Source: Pseudomonadales bacterium (lineage in GTDB: Bacteria > Pseudomonadota > Gammaproteobacteria > Pseudomonadales > Azotimanducaceae). From it: DNA of 64,000 nucleotides. Each line of letters opens with the position of its first letter. The stretch's first letter is position 1. The position numbers were made by a program, and so were the translations under genes. The notes beneath the pieces were generated by a model, which saw only the letters and a list, made by a program, of their open reading frames with translations, made no database searches and was not told where the DNA came from. Positions 53,146 to 61,762 of this stretch are shown in pieces. The stretch covers positions 1-64,000 of the forward strand of contig JALZVT010000120.1 of NCBI GenBank assembly GCA_023300545.1, written 5' to 3'.

Positions 53146-53621
53146 TGGCGCGACTGATCGGATGGCGCGAATGGGCCACTCTGCCAGAGCTTGGAATCGA
53201 CTGTATCGAAGTTAAGGCAGACACAGGCGCGCGCACCTCTGCGCTGCACGCGGTTGCCATTCGCTCGATAAAGATCGACAACGAAGAATGGGTCGAATTT
53301 GAACTTGAAAGCGAAGACACCGCCAACCAAAACGTGACAAGCGCCAAGGCGCGCGTTATCAATCATCGAATCGTGCGTGACTCTGGCGGCCATGAAGAAA
53401 CGCGTGTCGCTGTCGAAACGACGTTACAAATGGGCGGTGAAGAGTGGCCCATTGAGCTGACGCTAACCGATCGCGAAACCATGGGTTTTCGCATGCTGCT
53501 GGGCCGAACGGCTATGGCCGGACGCTTCTACGTAGACGCTAACGAAAAATTCATTCTCGATAACAGGCCCGCGAAGGCCGGTCGCACTCGTACGGTGAGT
53601 AAACAAGAAGAAGAGGAATAG
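53145..53621 (+). CDS. rimB: RimB-like retropepsin-type protease (former ATP-dependent zinc protease family)
   Basis: A 158-residue protein of the PF05618 family, once called putative ATP-dependent zinc protease. The D-T-G-A motif (KADTGARTSALHA, Asp26) is the catalytic aspartate signature of retropepsin-like aspartic proteases, and RimB of pseudomonads belongs to this fold. The gene starts within the TauD-gene stop (TAATG) and ends 3 bp before rimK. RimB and RimK are linked in controlling glutamate tails on ribosomal protein S6, so the neighbourhood supports the name. The exact substrate here is inferred. Confidence 0.85.
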   Translation: MARLIGWREWATLPELGIDCIEVKADTGARTSALHAVAIRSIKIDNEEWVEFELESEDTANQNVTSAKARVINHRIVRDSGGHEETRVAVETTLQMGGEEWPIELTLTDRETMGFRMLLGRTAMAGRFYVDANEKFILDNRPAKAGRTRTVSKQEEEE

Positions 53622-53624
53622 ACC

Positions 53625-54536
53625 ATGCGCATCGCAGTTCTCTCTCGCAACAAATCATTGTACTCAACTCGCAGACTGGTTGAAGCGGCGCTAGCACGCG
53701 GGCATGACGTTCGCGTTATCGACCATGTGCGTTGTTTTATGGACATCACGTCAGAAAAGCCCAGCGTGCATTACCGTGAAGAAGAATTTGACGCTGGCCA
53801 TTTTGACGCCGTAATCCCACGCATCGGTGCGTCAGTGTCCTTCTACGGTTGCGCGGTTGTGCGCCAGTTTGAAATGATGGGCTCCTACTGCGTGAACGAA
53901 TCTGTTGCCATCACCCGCGCCCGCGACAAGCTGCGCTCGCTGCAATTGCTATCACGCAAAGGCATAGGCATTCCGGCAACATCGTTTGCGAACTCCCCCG
54001 ACGATGTTGAAGGACTGATTCGTGAAGTCGGTGGCGCCCCATTGGTCATAAAACTGCTGGAAGGGACCCAGGGAATAGGTGTTGTACTTGCCGAAACCAA
54101 AAAGGCAGCCGAGAGTGTGATTCAGGCGTTTATGGGTTTGAAAACAAACATTCTCGCGCAGGAGTACATCAAGGAAGCAGGCGGCTCCGACATTCGCTGC
54201 TTTGTGGTGGGCAACAAGGTGATTGCCGCCATGAAACGGCAAGCACCCGAAGGTGAATTCCGCTCCAATCTGCACCGCGGTGGCACCGCTTCGGTGGTTA
54301 AGCTGTCACCCCAAGAACGCGCCACCGCTGTGCGCTCCGCCAAGATCATGGGCCTGAACGTCGCCGGGGTCGACATTCTCCGATCTGAACGGGGGCCACT
54401 GGTCATGGAAGTCAATGCCTCACCCGGCATTCGCGGTATTGAAGAAGCCACGGGCATTGACGTGGCCGGACTGATTCTTGAGTTTATCGAGCGCAACGGC
54501 GGCCACAATAAAACGCGCACACGAGGCAAAGGCTAG
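53625..54536 (+). CDS. rimK: RimK-type alpha-L-glutamate ligase
   Basis: A 303-residue ATP-grasp ligase, nearly the same length as E. coli RimK (300). The opening [20 protein letters not shown] and the segments [22 protein letters not shown] and [19 protein letters not shown] are RimK signatures. RimK adds glutamate residues to the C-terminus of ribosomal protein S6 and can make poly-glutamate. It follows the RimB-like gene by 3 bp and they clearly form one operon with the TauD-like gene. About 150 bp separate it from the LysR gene. Confidence 0.95.
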   Translation: MRIAVLSRNKSLYSTRRLVEAALARGHDVRVIDHVRCFMDITSEKPSVHYREEEFDAGHFDAVIPRIGASVSFYGCAVVRQFEMMGSYCVNESVAITRARDKLRSLQLLSRKGIGIPATSFANSPDDVEGLIREVGGAPLVIKLLEGTQGIGVVLAETKKAAESVIQAFMGLKTNILAQEYIKEAGGSDIRCFVVGNKVIAAMKRQAPEGEFRSNLHRGGTASVVKLSPQERATAVRSAKIMGLNVAGVDILRSERGPLVMEVNASPGIRGIEEATGIDVAGLILEFIERNGGHNKTRTRGKG

Positions 54537-54688
54537 TTAACCCGTCGCGACCCTCTCGCTATGCGGCGGTAGCCTCGATCCATCGCATTGCATGATCATT
54601 TTCATCAGCAAATATAATCAATAATCCAAAACCGTTCTAATTTCGTGATGTATCATGCTCGGAGCCCCTTCACTGCAGGATCCAGCTC

Positions 54689-55585
54689 ATCGCAAGAAAC
54701 CTCGACATTGGCGCCCTGCGCAGCCTGGTTGCCATCGCAGACGCCAAAGGCGTAACGCGCGCGGCTGAGCGCATCAATCTGTCTCAGTCGGCAGTGTCGA
54801 TGCAGATTCGTCGGCTCGAAGAGGCTTTTGGTGCAAAGTTGCTCATGCGCCAAGGCCGCGGGGTTGCGCTGACCGCAAACGGCGAACAACTCGTGAGCTA
54901 CGCACGTCGATTGGTGCGCCTGAATGACGAAGCCTGGATGCGCCTCACCGCTGACGACCTCGAAGGGGAACTGCGGTTTGGCGTGCCCGCCGACATCGTT
55001 TACCCACACGTACCTTATGTGCTGCGCCAGGCCCGCGAGGCGTACCCACGTATCAAGATTACTTTGGTCTCAGACGTGACCCTTGCGCTCAAAGAACAAC
55101 TCGACCACGGCGCGCTTGATTTGATTCTCACCACCGAGCGCCGGCTGGAAGAACGCGGCGAAACGTTGCTCGAAGCGCCGTTGCAATGGGTGGGGAAAAC
55201 CGGCGGCACGGCTCACCTGCGGCGACCGCTCCCAATGGCCCTGTGCAACAACTGCGCTCTCAAGCCCGACCTGCTCACCGCCCTCGACAGTGCCAACATT
55301 GCCTGGGAAATTGTTGCCGAGACTGATTCTGATGCAGCAGTGGACGCAACGGTTGCAGCAGACCTCGCCATAAAACCGGTAGTGGGAACGTATTACGGTA
55401 TCAATCAAATGCCGGTCCCCGCGACATCACTGCCGCCATTGCAGCCTGTCCAGATCAATCTCTATAGCTCGGAAGATGCTTTGGTTACCAAGCTGGCCGA
55501 ACTGGTGCGGGTCGCCTATGCGATGTCTGCCGAAGAACTGGACGAAGCCGAGTTAGTCGACCGCAAGGTTTCAGGCTACAGATAG
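54689..55585 (+). CDS. LysR-family transcriptional regulator with an apparent ATC start
   Basis: A 298-residue LysR regulator. The winged helix-turn-helix is complete: LDIGALRSLVAIADAKGVTR, then AAERINLSQSAVSMQIRRLE with FGAKLLMRQ following. No ATG, GTG or TTG occurs in frame between the upstream stop (54638) and GTG 54794, and starting at 54794 would remove most of the HTH. ATC at 54689 sits 8 bases after AGGA (54677-54680) and yields IARNLDIGALRSL, the normal LysR N-terminus. So it probably uses a rare ATC start or has lost its ATG by mutation or sequencing error. The target genes are unknown; the C-terminal effector domain (about 90-298) is intact. Confidence 0.8.
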   Translation: MARNLDIGALRSLVAIADAKGVTRAAERINLSQSAVSMQIRRLEEAFGAKLLMRQGRGVALTANGEQLVSYARRLVRLNDEAWMRLTADDLEGELRFGVPADIVYPHVPYVLRQAREAYPRIKITLVSDVTLALKEQLDHGALDLILTTERRLEERGETLLEAPLQWVGKTGGTAHLRRPLPMALCNNCALKPDLLTALDSANIAWEIVAETDSDAAVDATVAADLAIKPVVGTYYGINQMPVPATSLPPLQPVQINLYSSEDALVTKLAELVRVAYAMSAEELDEAELVDRKVSGYR

Positions 55586-55605
55586 CCAATCTTAAACGAA
55601 GCACT

Positions 55606-56151
55606 CTATCTGACGATTGTGGTCTCTATGACATGCAATCGCGCAACTCGCTCATCATCTGCACCCAGGTAATGTGCAATTGTGCTGGCAACAGCTTGGG
55701 TATTGAGCGTTCCAGCCGCCTGCATTTCCTCAAGATCTGCCCAGTCTTTGGTGCGGTTAAAAAACGCTTTGAACACCGCAAGGTCATCACAACACAAAAA
55801 CGGCAATTGACTGCCGCCGAGGGTTTCCCACCGCACGCGCTGTGACACTTCGGTGTGAAACGGGGTGCTGTTCAAAAAAATATCGACAGGCGTATGTTGC
55901 CACCACAATCGCACTTGGGTATCGCGCTGCAACTGCGTCAGCGCTTTTGCAGGCGTTTCGACACCAGCAGGCAAACTAGCGAATACCGTTTCAGCGGTAC
56001 TCGCGTCGACAAACAAATTCACGTCGATATCGATCGTGGCGCGCGCCGCCTGGGTGCACCAGGCTAGAGCGAGCGCACCACCAAACGCGTGAGGCAGATC
56101 AGCTGTGCGCAATGCGTTGTGCACCGCAGTGATTTTCTCGACGAGTGTCAC
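55606..56151 (-). CDS. Nucleotidyltransferase toxin-like protein (AbiEii-related)
   Basis: A 181-residue protein of the nucleotidyltransferase fold. FGGALALAW (about 23-31) is the GG/S-type nucleotide motif and ATIDIDVNLFV (about 38-48) supplies the paired aspartates. Helix-rich sequence follows. Such single-domain NTases paired with a small DNA-binding protein form AbiE/MenAT-like toxin-antitoxin systems, where the toxin pyrimidinylates or adenylates tRNA or proteins. The start overlaps the stop of the XRE gene (ATGA), as in a bicistronic TA module. Activity is inferred, not shown. Confidence 0.7.
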   Translation of the reverse strand: MTLVEKITAVHNALRTADLPHAFGGALALAWCTQAARATIDIDVNLFVDASTAETVFASLPAGVETPAKALTQLQRDTQVRLWWQHTPVDIFLNSTPFHTEVSQRVRWETLGGSQLPFLCCDDLAVFKAFFNRTKDWADLEEMQAAGTLNTQAVASTIAHYLGADDERVARLHVIETTIVR

Positions 56152-56558
56152 GGCGCTTTCGAGTCACCAAACCGTGGAAACTCAAGCCGCGTGCGACGTT
56201 TCTCGTGGCGGCTTGGAAACTGTTCGGCCAACTCAAGCGCCTCGGCCAATTCGTCACCACGGGCGACCCCGTTGCGCCAGCGAACCCGCGGTCGCAACAC
56301 AAAGTCGACCGCATATTCGCAGGCGTGTAACACACGCAAAAACGTCTCAACCGATGGCGTCTTTTTACCCTGTTCATACGCACTCAGCGTGGCGTGGGAG
56401 GTACCGGCGCGGCCGGCTAACTCGCGCAAACTCAGCCCGGCGGCTATTCGTGCGGCGCGCAGCAGCAGGTGCGGGCGAGTTTCGGGCGCCAGATCTTGCC
56501 GCGCCACTTCCGCGGTGTCCCTAACCTGGGGCAAAGACTGGACTACAGATTCGGCCAT
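56148..56558 (-). CDS. XRE-family regulator, probable antitoxin
   Basis: A 136-residue protein with a central XRE/Cro-CI helix-turn-helix (about 34-88: LLRAARIAAGLSLRELAGRA, GTSHATLSAYEQGKKTPS). The N-terminal 30 residues are acidic and likely flexible; the C-terminal 45 are charged. I chose ATG 56558 (MAESVVQSLP) with GAGGAG six bases upstream; the frame opens to 56684 without support. It overlaps the NTase gene by 4 bp and has a perfect palindrome in its promoter, fitting an autoregulated antitoxin. Confidence 0.8.
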   Translation of the reverse strand: MAESVVQSLPQVRDTAEVARQDLAPETRPHLLLRAARIAAGLSLRELAGRAGTSHATLSAYEQGKKTPSVETFLRVLHACEYAVDFVLRPRVRWRNGVARGDELAEALELAEQFPSRHEKRRTRLEFPRFGDSKAP

Positions 56559-56579
56559 ACTCACTCCTCGAATGATTCG

Positions 56580-56610
56580 AAATGGTATCCAATTGGATAC
56601 CATTTGTCCA
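56580..56610 (-). promoter_or_regulatory. Promoter and 26-bp palindromic operator of the XRE/NTase pair
   Basis: A perfect 26-bp palindrome spans 56580-56605 with arms AAATGGTATCC and GGATACCATTT around AATT. On the minus strand it covers the spacer and -10 of a good promoter: TGGACA (56610-56605), 17-bp spacer, TACCAT (56587-56582). A repressor bound here would block RNA polymerase. It lies 22 bp before the XRE start codon, consistent with autoregulation. Confidence 0.75.
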
Positions 56611-56704
56611 TTGAAACGAATACAGCGTCTTAGAGCTGACACAACGAGGACAATCCGAGGCGTATAGTGAACAACAAACGACAACTCACAGAAAGAACAA
56701 CGCC

Positions 56705-57679
56705 ATGACCGCAGTACCTACCATCGATCTCTTGCTTGCCGAACGCGACCCGGCAGAACGTACTCGCTTAGACGCGGCCTGTCGCGATCACGGTTTTTTC
56801 TTGCTTGCCAATCACGGCATCCAACCGCAGATCGATGCCATGTGGCAGGCCTCAGAAGCCTTTTTTAACCAGCCTTCTAGTGAAAAGCGCAAGCTGTTGC
56901 GCAGCGAAAAGGCACCGTTGGGGTTCTATGACCGCGAACTCACCAAGCGCAAGCGCGACCTAAAAGAAGTCTTCGATTTCATGCCACCGCGCACCGAAGG
57001 TGATATGAACCAATGGCCCGCGAATAATCCCAGCTTCAAAGCAGCGATGATCAATTTCACCGACGGTGCGGGCGAACTCGCTGCACGCACGCTGCAGCTC
57101 ATTTACCTCAGCCTGAACGCAAGTAGCGTCAGCAACAGTGCAAACAATGAGCTGCCTAAAGGCAAACACCGCAACAGCAACATCCGACTTAACTACTACC
57201 CCGTCAGTGATCCGTTGTCCTCCGAAGAAGCCGCTGATGTCAATGCTCTGGGCGACATGGCCCTCCATCATCACACCGACCCAGGCATTCTCACGTTGCT
57301 GGTACAAGACAACGTTGGTGGCCTGCAAACCGAATCCATGGAAGACGGCTGGATTGACGTTGCGCCCCAACCGGGCACCCTTGTTGTGAACCTTGGCGAC
57401 GCCATGCAGGTGTGGACAAACGATATCTACCGCGCAGCCATTCATCGTGTCACACCAAGGCACGGCCAACCGCGCTACAGCACACCCTACTTTTTCAGCC
57501 CGCACACTGACGCCATTCTTGAGCCCCTACCCTCACTTGTCGCCGGCGCCGCCAAATATCACTCCTTCACCTGGAAAGACTACATTCAGGCCCGGGTTAA
57601 CGATAACTACACCGATCTTGGCGCAGACGACACGCAAATCAGTAACTATCTGATTGAGCCACGGGCTGCTTCCCACTGA
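56705..57679 (+). CDS. Isopenicillin-N-synthase-like Fe(II)/2-oxoglutarate oxygenase
   Basis: A 324-residue oxygenase of the IPNS/2OG-Fe(II) DIOX_N type. The N-terminal FFLLANHGIQPQ is a DIOX_N signature. The metal triad is H190, D192 (HHHTDPG) and H247 (AAIHRVT); the 2-oxoglutarate-binding R257/S259 lies in PRYSTPYFF. Bacterial members hydroxylate or desaturate small molecules; plants use relatives for gibberellins and ethylene. The substrate is unknown. It leads an operon with an MFS exporter gene and a methyltransferase-like gene, which looks like a small tailoring/export unit (inference). Confidence 0.88.
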   Translation: MTAVPTIDLLLAERDPAERTRLDAACRDHGFFLLANHGIQPQIDAMWQASEAFFNQPSSEKRKLLRSEKAPLGFYDRELTKRKRDLKEVFDFMPPRTEGDMNQWPANNPSFKAAMINFTDGAGELAARTLQLIYLSLNASSVSNSANNELPKGKHRNSNIRLNYYPVSDPLSSEEAADVNALGDMALHHHTDPGILTLLVQDNVGGLQTESMEDGWIDVAPQPGTLVVNLGDAMQVWTNDIYRAAIHRVTPRHGQPRYSTPYFFSPHTDAILEPLPSLVAGAAKYHSFTWKDYIQARVNDNYTDLGADDTQISNYLIEPRAASH

Positions 57680-57786
57680 ACGACCCTGACCCGAAAAATG
57701 AGCTGAGCCGTGGAGACGACGCCGACAATATAGACACTCCCACTGATTCCACAGAATTCGACGCCTCTACATTCGCCTCACTAAAA

Positions 57787-59010
57787 GTGCCCGACTACGC
57801 CTACCTCTGGGTAGGCATGGTGTGTGCCGCGTTCGCGCTCAACATGCAGCTAGTTGCCCAGGGTTGGCTCGTTTACGAGATGACCGTCTCTGCCATGAAC
57901 CTCGGCTGGGTCACCATCGCTTTTATGTTTCCACAGGTCGGCTTCTCGCTGTTTGGCGGAGTGTTAGCCGACCGCTTCAACAAGAAGAAGGTCATCGTCG
58001 GGGCACAGTTGCTTAATGCACTTGTCTCACTTGGCATGGCAATCATCGTCATTACGGGCAACGTTACGTTCTGGGACTTCATCTGGATGGGGTTTTTAAA
58101 TGGCACAGTGCTGTCGCTGTCTATTCCCGCCCGCACCGCCTTCATCCCACAGTTGGTCGGTGAAAAACTGATGTTTAATGCCATGGCGTTCAATGGCGCC
58201 AGCTGGAACCTCGCCCGCATCCTTGGCCCAGCACTGGCCGGCTACATCATTGCCGTAGTGGCTGACGGCGACACCAGCTCAACGCTTGGCGTTGGCATCG
58301 TCTATTTCATCCTGACTGGCCTGTATCTCATCGCATCGTTTACCGTTTTGTTTATCAAGCATCCGGGCAAAGCCAAGGCAATGCGTGAAAGCAACGCGGT
58401 CGCCGATGTTCGGGAAGGACTGAGCTACGTTCTCAACTCGCCCATTGTTGGTGGCCTTATCCTGCTGTCTATCATGCCGTTCCTGTTTGGCCTCACCATC
58501 AATACTCTACTACCTGCCTACAACACCGACGTGCTGGGAGGCGGCCCCGACGATCTTGGGAAGTTAATGGCAGGCATGGGCGTTGGCGCCATTGTGGGAT
58601 CCCTAGGTCTTGCCAAACTCGGCGGATTGCGCAACAAGGGCTTTTGGATGTTCCTAACCTGCGCCGGCTGGGGTTTGGCAGTGGCCTGGTTTGGCAATAC
58701 CACCAGCTTGTTTTGGGGCATGTTTGCCATAGGCGTAGTTGGACTCATTTCGTCGTTAAACATGTCAATGAACCGCTCTCTTGTGCAGCTGCAGGTAAGC
58801 CAAGGTATGCGTGGTCGTGTTATGAGTATCGACATGATGTCCCATGGCCTAATGCCACTCGGCGTCATACCCATCAGCTGGCTCGCTGAACACTATTCGA
58901 TTCAAGTCGGACTATCGGTGAGCGGCGGTGTACTGTTTGTTTCTACGCTAGTGCTGTGGTTGCTTTTAAAGCAAGTACGGAACATAGACCAGGGCTATCG
59001 CAATGAGTAA
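57787..59010 (+). CDS. MFS transporter (EntS-like), possibly starting at CTG 57676
   Basis: Predicted 12-helix exporter of the MFS_3/EntS type, about 407 residues from GTG 57787. LVAQGWLVYEMT in helix 1, GGVLADRFNKKKVIVG (motif A) and NGASWNLARILGPALAGYII are family hallmarks. GTG 57787 has no ribosome-binding site and begins just at the first helix. The same frame is open back to a CTG at 57676 that overlaps the stop of the preceding gene (CTGA), which would add an acidic 37-residue leader. The C-terminus overlaps the methyltransferase-like gene by 8 bp. It probably exports the product of the neighbouring oxygenase. Confidence 0.82.
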   Translation: MPDYAYLWVGMVCAAFALNMQLVAQGWLVYEMTVSAMNLGWVTIAFMFPQVGFSLFGGVLADRFNKKKVIVGAQLLNALVSLGMAIIVITGNVTFWDFIWMGFLNGTVLSLSIPARTAFIPQLVGEKLMFNAMAFNGASWNLARILGPALAGYIIAVVADGDTSSTLGVGIVYFILTGLYLIASFTVLFIKHPGKAKAMRESNAVADVREGLSYVLNSPIVGGLILLSIMPFLFGLTINTLLPAYNTDVLGGGPDDLGKLMAGMGVGAIVGSLGLAKLGGLRNKGFWMFLTCAGWGLAVAWFGNTTSLFWGMFAIGVVGLISSLNMSMNRSLVQLQVSQGMRGRVMSIDMMSHGLMPLGVIPISWLAEHYSIQVGLSVSGGVLFVSTLVLWLLLKQVRNIDQGYRNE

Positions 59011-59647
59011 CTCACCTCTCGACCAACCCCTTCCCCCTGCGCTGTTTCAACGTCAGGACAACTCACCGGACGCTCAGTTCTACGCGCAACCTCGTCTAGT
59101 TACCCACATAGACGACGCTACCATCAACGCGCTCACCTCATTCTACGAAGAGTTTTTACCGGCAAACTGCGACCTGCTCGACCTCATGTCATCGTGGATC
59201 TCACATCTGCCAACTGACGCTCGCTACAACAGCGTCACTGGTCACGGCATGAACGCGGCCGAACTGGCCGCCAACTCACGGCTAACCGAGCGTCTAGTAC
59301 AAGACTTGAACGCCAATCCCGTTCTACCGTTCACCGACAAAAGCTTCGACCGCGCAACCATAGTCGTCAGCGTTCAATATTTAACCGAACCGGTTGCCGT
59401 CATGCAGGAACTGCTGCGAGTGCTCAGGCCGGGCGGCCAGCTCTGCATTGCCATGTCGCATCGCTGCTTTCCAACCAAAGCCATTCTCGCGTTTCACCAA
59501 CTCGCAGCACAGGACAGAGCGGCGCTTGTACAGGAATACTTAAAGCGCGCCGGCTTCACAGACATCAGCTACATCGATCGCTCACCAGAGGGCGCAGACC
59601 CTCTGTGGCTAGTTGTAGGCAGCAAACTACCTCAGCTACCGGAATAG
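59003..59647 (+). CDS. Methyltransferase-like protein
   Basis: A 214-residue class I SAM-methyltransferase-fold protein. The C-terminal half has SFDRATIVVSVQYLTEP and LLRVLRPGGQLCIAMSHR, the post-motif pattern of Methyltransf_11/25. The expected GxGxG motif I is replaced by DLLDLMSSWISHLP, a variant shared by a group of uncharacterised relatives. SAM binding is therefore uncertain. It overlaps the MFS gene by 8 bp (ATGAGTAA) and is surely co-translated with it. Convergent with the crotonase gene by a 16-bp overlap. Confidence 0.7.
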   Translation: MSNSPLDQPLPPALFQRQDNSPDAQFYAQPRLVTHIDDATINALTSFYEEFLPANCDLLDLMSSWISHLPTDARYNSVTGHGMNAAELAANSRLTERLVQDLNANPVLPFTDKSFDRATIVVSVQYLTEPVAVMQELLRVLRPGGQLCIAMSHRCFPTKAILAFHQLAAQDRAALVQEYLKRAGFTDISYIDRSPEGADPLWLVVGSKLPQLPE

Positions 59648-60405
59648 TTCGGCTCGCGCTTTTCCAAAAATGCCGCAACGCTTTCCTTGTGATCGCTGGT
59701 TCTCATCAGTTCTGCCAACGCGTCACGCGCAAGCGTCTCCAACTCGTCGTTTCGACCCGAGCGCGCAAACTGCAACGCAAGTCGTGTTCTTTGCACAGCC
59801 AACGGCGGATTAACCGCAATACGACCGGCTAGCGCCTGAGCCTCTGGCACCAGATCCTCGGGCGGGGTCAGTCGCAACACGACACCAAGCGCCAACGCCT
59901 TCGACGCATCCACAACGTCACCCGTCAGCAACAACTCCGCTGCCCCGGCCGGACCACACAACTGTGTAAGCACCCGAAAGCTGTCAGCGCCGGCGATCAA
60001 TCCACGGCGAATAAACATCTGCGAGAACTTGGCCGTTGTGGAGGCGAGTCGGATGTCCGCCATCAAAGCCAGCTCAAACCCATAACCTACCGCGGCGCCA
60101 TTGACGGCCGCAATGATCGGCGTGGCAGATTTGCGCATGGTCGGTCCCGGAATCTCAAACTTAGCATCACCAAGACTCGCCAGCCCGTCGCCCCCCATTA
60201 GCTCTTCAACATCGTCGCCACTGCAAAAGCCACGCCCTGCACCAGTCAAGACAATGCAGCCGACGTCAGCGTCTGCGTCCGCCCGACGCAGAGCATCGGT
60301 TGTGGCCTGGTAGCTTTCTAAATTGAAAGCATTGAATTTATGGGGCCGATTGAGGGTAATTGTGGCTACCCGGTTTTCTACCTCGTAAAGACAGGTATCG
60401 CTCAT
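59632..60405 (-). CDS. Enoyl-CoA hydratase/isomerase (crotonase family)
   Basis: A 257-residue crotonase-fold enzyme. The oxyanion segments are GRGFCSGDDVEEL (about 57-69) and VNGAAVGYGFELALMADI (about 100-117). The reaction type cannot be assigned from the sequence. GAGGAGAG precedes the ATG. The 3' end overlaps the methyltransferase-like gene by 16 bp on the opposite strand. It is the third crotonase of the window and is most like the one at 17.7-18.5 kb in its oxyanion segments. Confidence 0.88.
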   Translation of the reverse strand: MSDTCLYEVENRVATITLNRPHKFNAFNLESYQATTDALRRADADADVGCIVLTGAGRGFCSGDDVEELMGGDGLASLGDAKFEIPGPTMRKSATPIIAAVNGAAVGYGFELALMADIRLASTTAKFSQMFIRRGLIAGADSFRVLTQLCGPAGAAELLLTGDVVDASKALALGVVLRLTPPEDLVPEAQALAGRIAVNPPLAVQRTRLALQFARSGRNDELETLARDALAELMRTSDHKESVAAFLEKREPNYSGS

Positions 60406-60483
60406 AAGCTCTCTCCTCTAGGATATTCAAAAGAATAATTTAGACCACACCTTCTTAGACCACACCTTCGGGGAGAAAAACCA

Positions 60484-60894
60484 ATGGCGCAAGTAGACCT
60501 CACAAAATCCGGCATCGATTTAGGCATTGTCACCGGCAACCCAGAGGCCATGGTTGCCTTCTACCGCGACACACTGGGCTTTCGCGAAGAACCCAGCACG
60601 CCCTTCCCGGGTGGCGGCGCAATGCACCGCCTGTGGTGTGGCGATAGCCTGATCAAAATTGTGGCACCCGATCCCGCTCCAAAAGAAGCGGCCGCACCCG
60701 CGCCCATTCCACGAGCAACCGGGTATCGCTACTGGACAATTTCAGTGAACAACATTGCAGAGATGGTCGCAGCCTGTGACGCCGCCGGCTACAAGGTAGC
60801 CATGCCAGTCACCGAAATCCGTCCGGGCATAAGCATCGCCATGATCGAAGACCCAGATGGCAACTGGGTCGAGTTTCTACACAACTCAAACTAA
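60484..60894 (+). CDS. VOC-family (glyoxalase/dioxygenase fold) protein
   Basis: A 136-residue vicinal-oxygen-chelate protein with two beta-alpha-beta-beta-beta modules. The first begins GIVTGNPEAMVAFYRDTLGF; the second ends MIEDPDGNWVEFLHNSN, with the metal-binding glutamate in WVEF. The substrate is unknown. GGGGAG precedes the ATG. It is followed 31 bp later by a methyltransferase gene and then a hydrolase and a dioxygenase, all co-directional. Confidence 0.85.
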   Translation: MAQVDLTKSGIDLGIVTGNPEAMVAFYRDTLGFREEPSTPFPGGGAMHRLWCGDSLIKIVAPDPAPKEAAAPAPIPRATGYRYWTISVNNIAEMVAACDAAGYKVAMPVTEIRPGISIAMIEDPDGNWVEFLHNSN

Positions 60895-60925
60895 TCCAGG
60901 CCAATCCAAATATGAGACTCTCAGC

Positions 60926-61756
60926 ATGAACAACCAAGAACAAATCGACTACTGGAACGGCAACGCCGGCACCACCTGGGTGAATTCTCAGGAAAGCATG
61001 GACGTTATGCTCGCCCCCTTAACGGCACCCTTACTTGCAGCAGCGTCTGCCCAAACCGACGAACGCTGCATCGATGTCGGGTGCGGCTGTGGTGATACCA
61101 GTTTACAACTTGCGAAAACGGGCGCAAACGTTTGGGGGGTCGACATCTCCCAGCCCATGCTCGTACGCGCAGCCGACCGCGCGAAGTCGTTAGACCTAAA
61201 AAACACGACCTTCAGCACAGCCGACGCTTCGGCTGAAAAGTTCAGCGCCGAACACGACCTGGTGTTCAGCCGCTTTGGCGTCATGTTTTTTACAGACCCT
61301 GTAAGTGCCTTCCGTAACCTTCATAGCAGCCTGCTGGCTACCGGACGTCTGTGCTTTTTATGTTGGCAGCCACCGGGTAAAAATCCGTGGATGTCTACAG
61401 CCGGTGCCGCGATCAAACCCTTCATGCAAGAACCAGCAACACCACCTGATCCTCGCGCACCGGGTCCATTCGCGTTTGCCGATACCGACTATCTCAACGG
61501 CGTGCTTGATCAAGCAGGCTTTAAGAATATCGATATTTCGCCTGTGACGGCGCAACTGCACATCGCTGACAACCTCGATGACGCCGTGGAATTCCAACAA
61601 CGCATCGGCCCACTGGCCCGTGCGCTGTCCGAACTTGAAGGCGAGCAGCAAGCACAAGCCTTGGCCGCCGCGAGAGCAGAACTAAGCAAGCACATGACCG
61701 ACGACGGCCTGAACCTCGGTGCGTCTTGCTGGCTTGCCCAAGCAACCGCCCGGTAG
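60926..61756 (+). CDS. Class I SAM-dependent methyltransferase
   Basis: A 276-residue methyltransferase. Motif I is CIDVGCGCGDTSLQLAK (about 47-63), followed by the acidic GVDISQPML loop and the LVFSRFGVMFF motif. This layout, starting QIDYWNGNAGTTWVNSQE, is typical of a family of methyltransferases including those acting on ubiquinone-like or sterol-like acceptors. I chose ATG 60926 with GAGA upstream; the frame opens to 60857. The hydrolase gene begins immediately after its stop. Confidence 0.88.
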   Translation: MNNQEQIDYWNGNAGTTWVNSQESMDVMLAPLTAPLLAAASAQTDERCIDVGCGCGDTSLQLAKTGANVWGVDISQPMLVRAADRAKSLDLKNTTFSTADASAEKFSAEHDLVFSRFGVMFFTDPVSAFRNLHSSLLATGRLCFLCWQPPGKNPWMSTAGAAIKPFMQEPATPPDPRAPGPFAFADTDYLNGVLDQAGFKNIDISPVTAQLHIADNLDDAVEFQQRIGPLARALSELEGEQQAQALAAARAELSKHMTDDGLNLGASCWLAQATAR

Positions 61757-61762
61757 GTGCAG

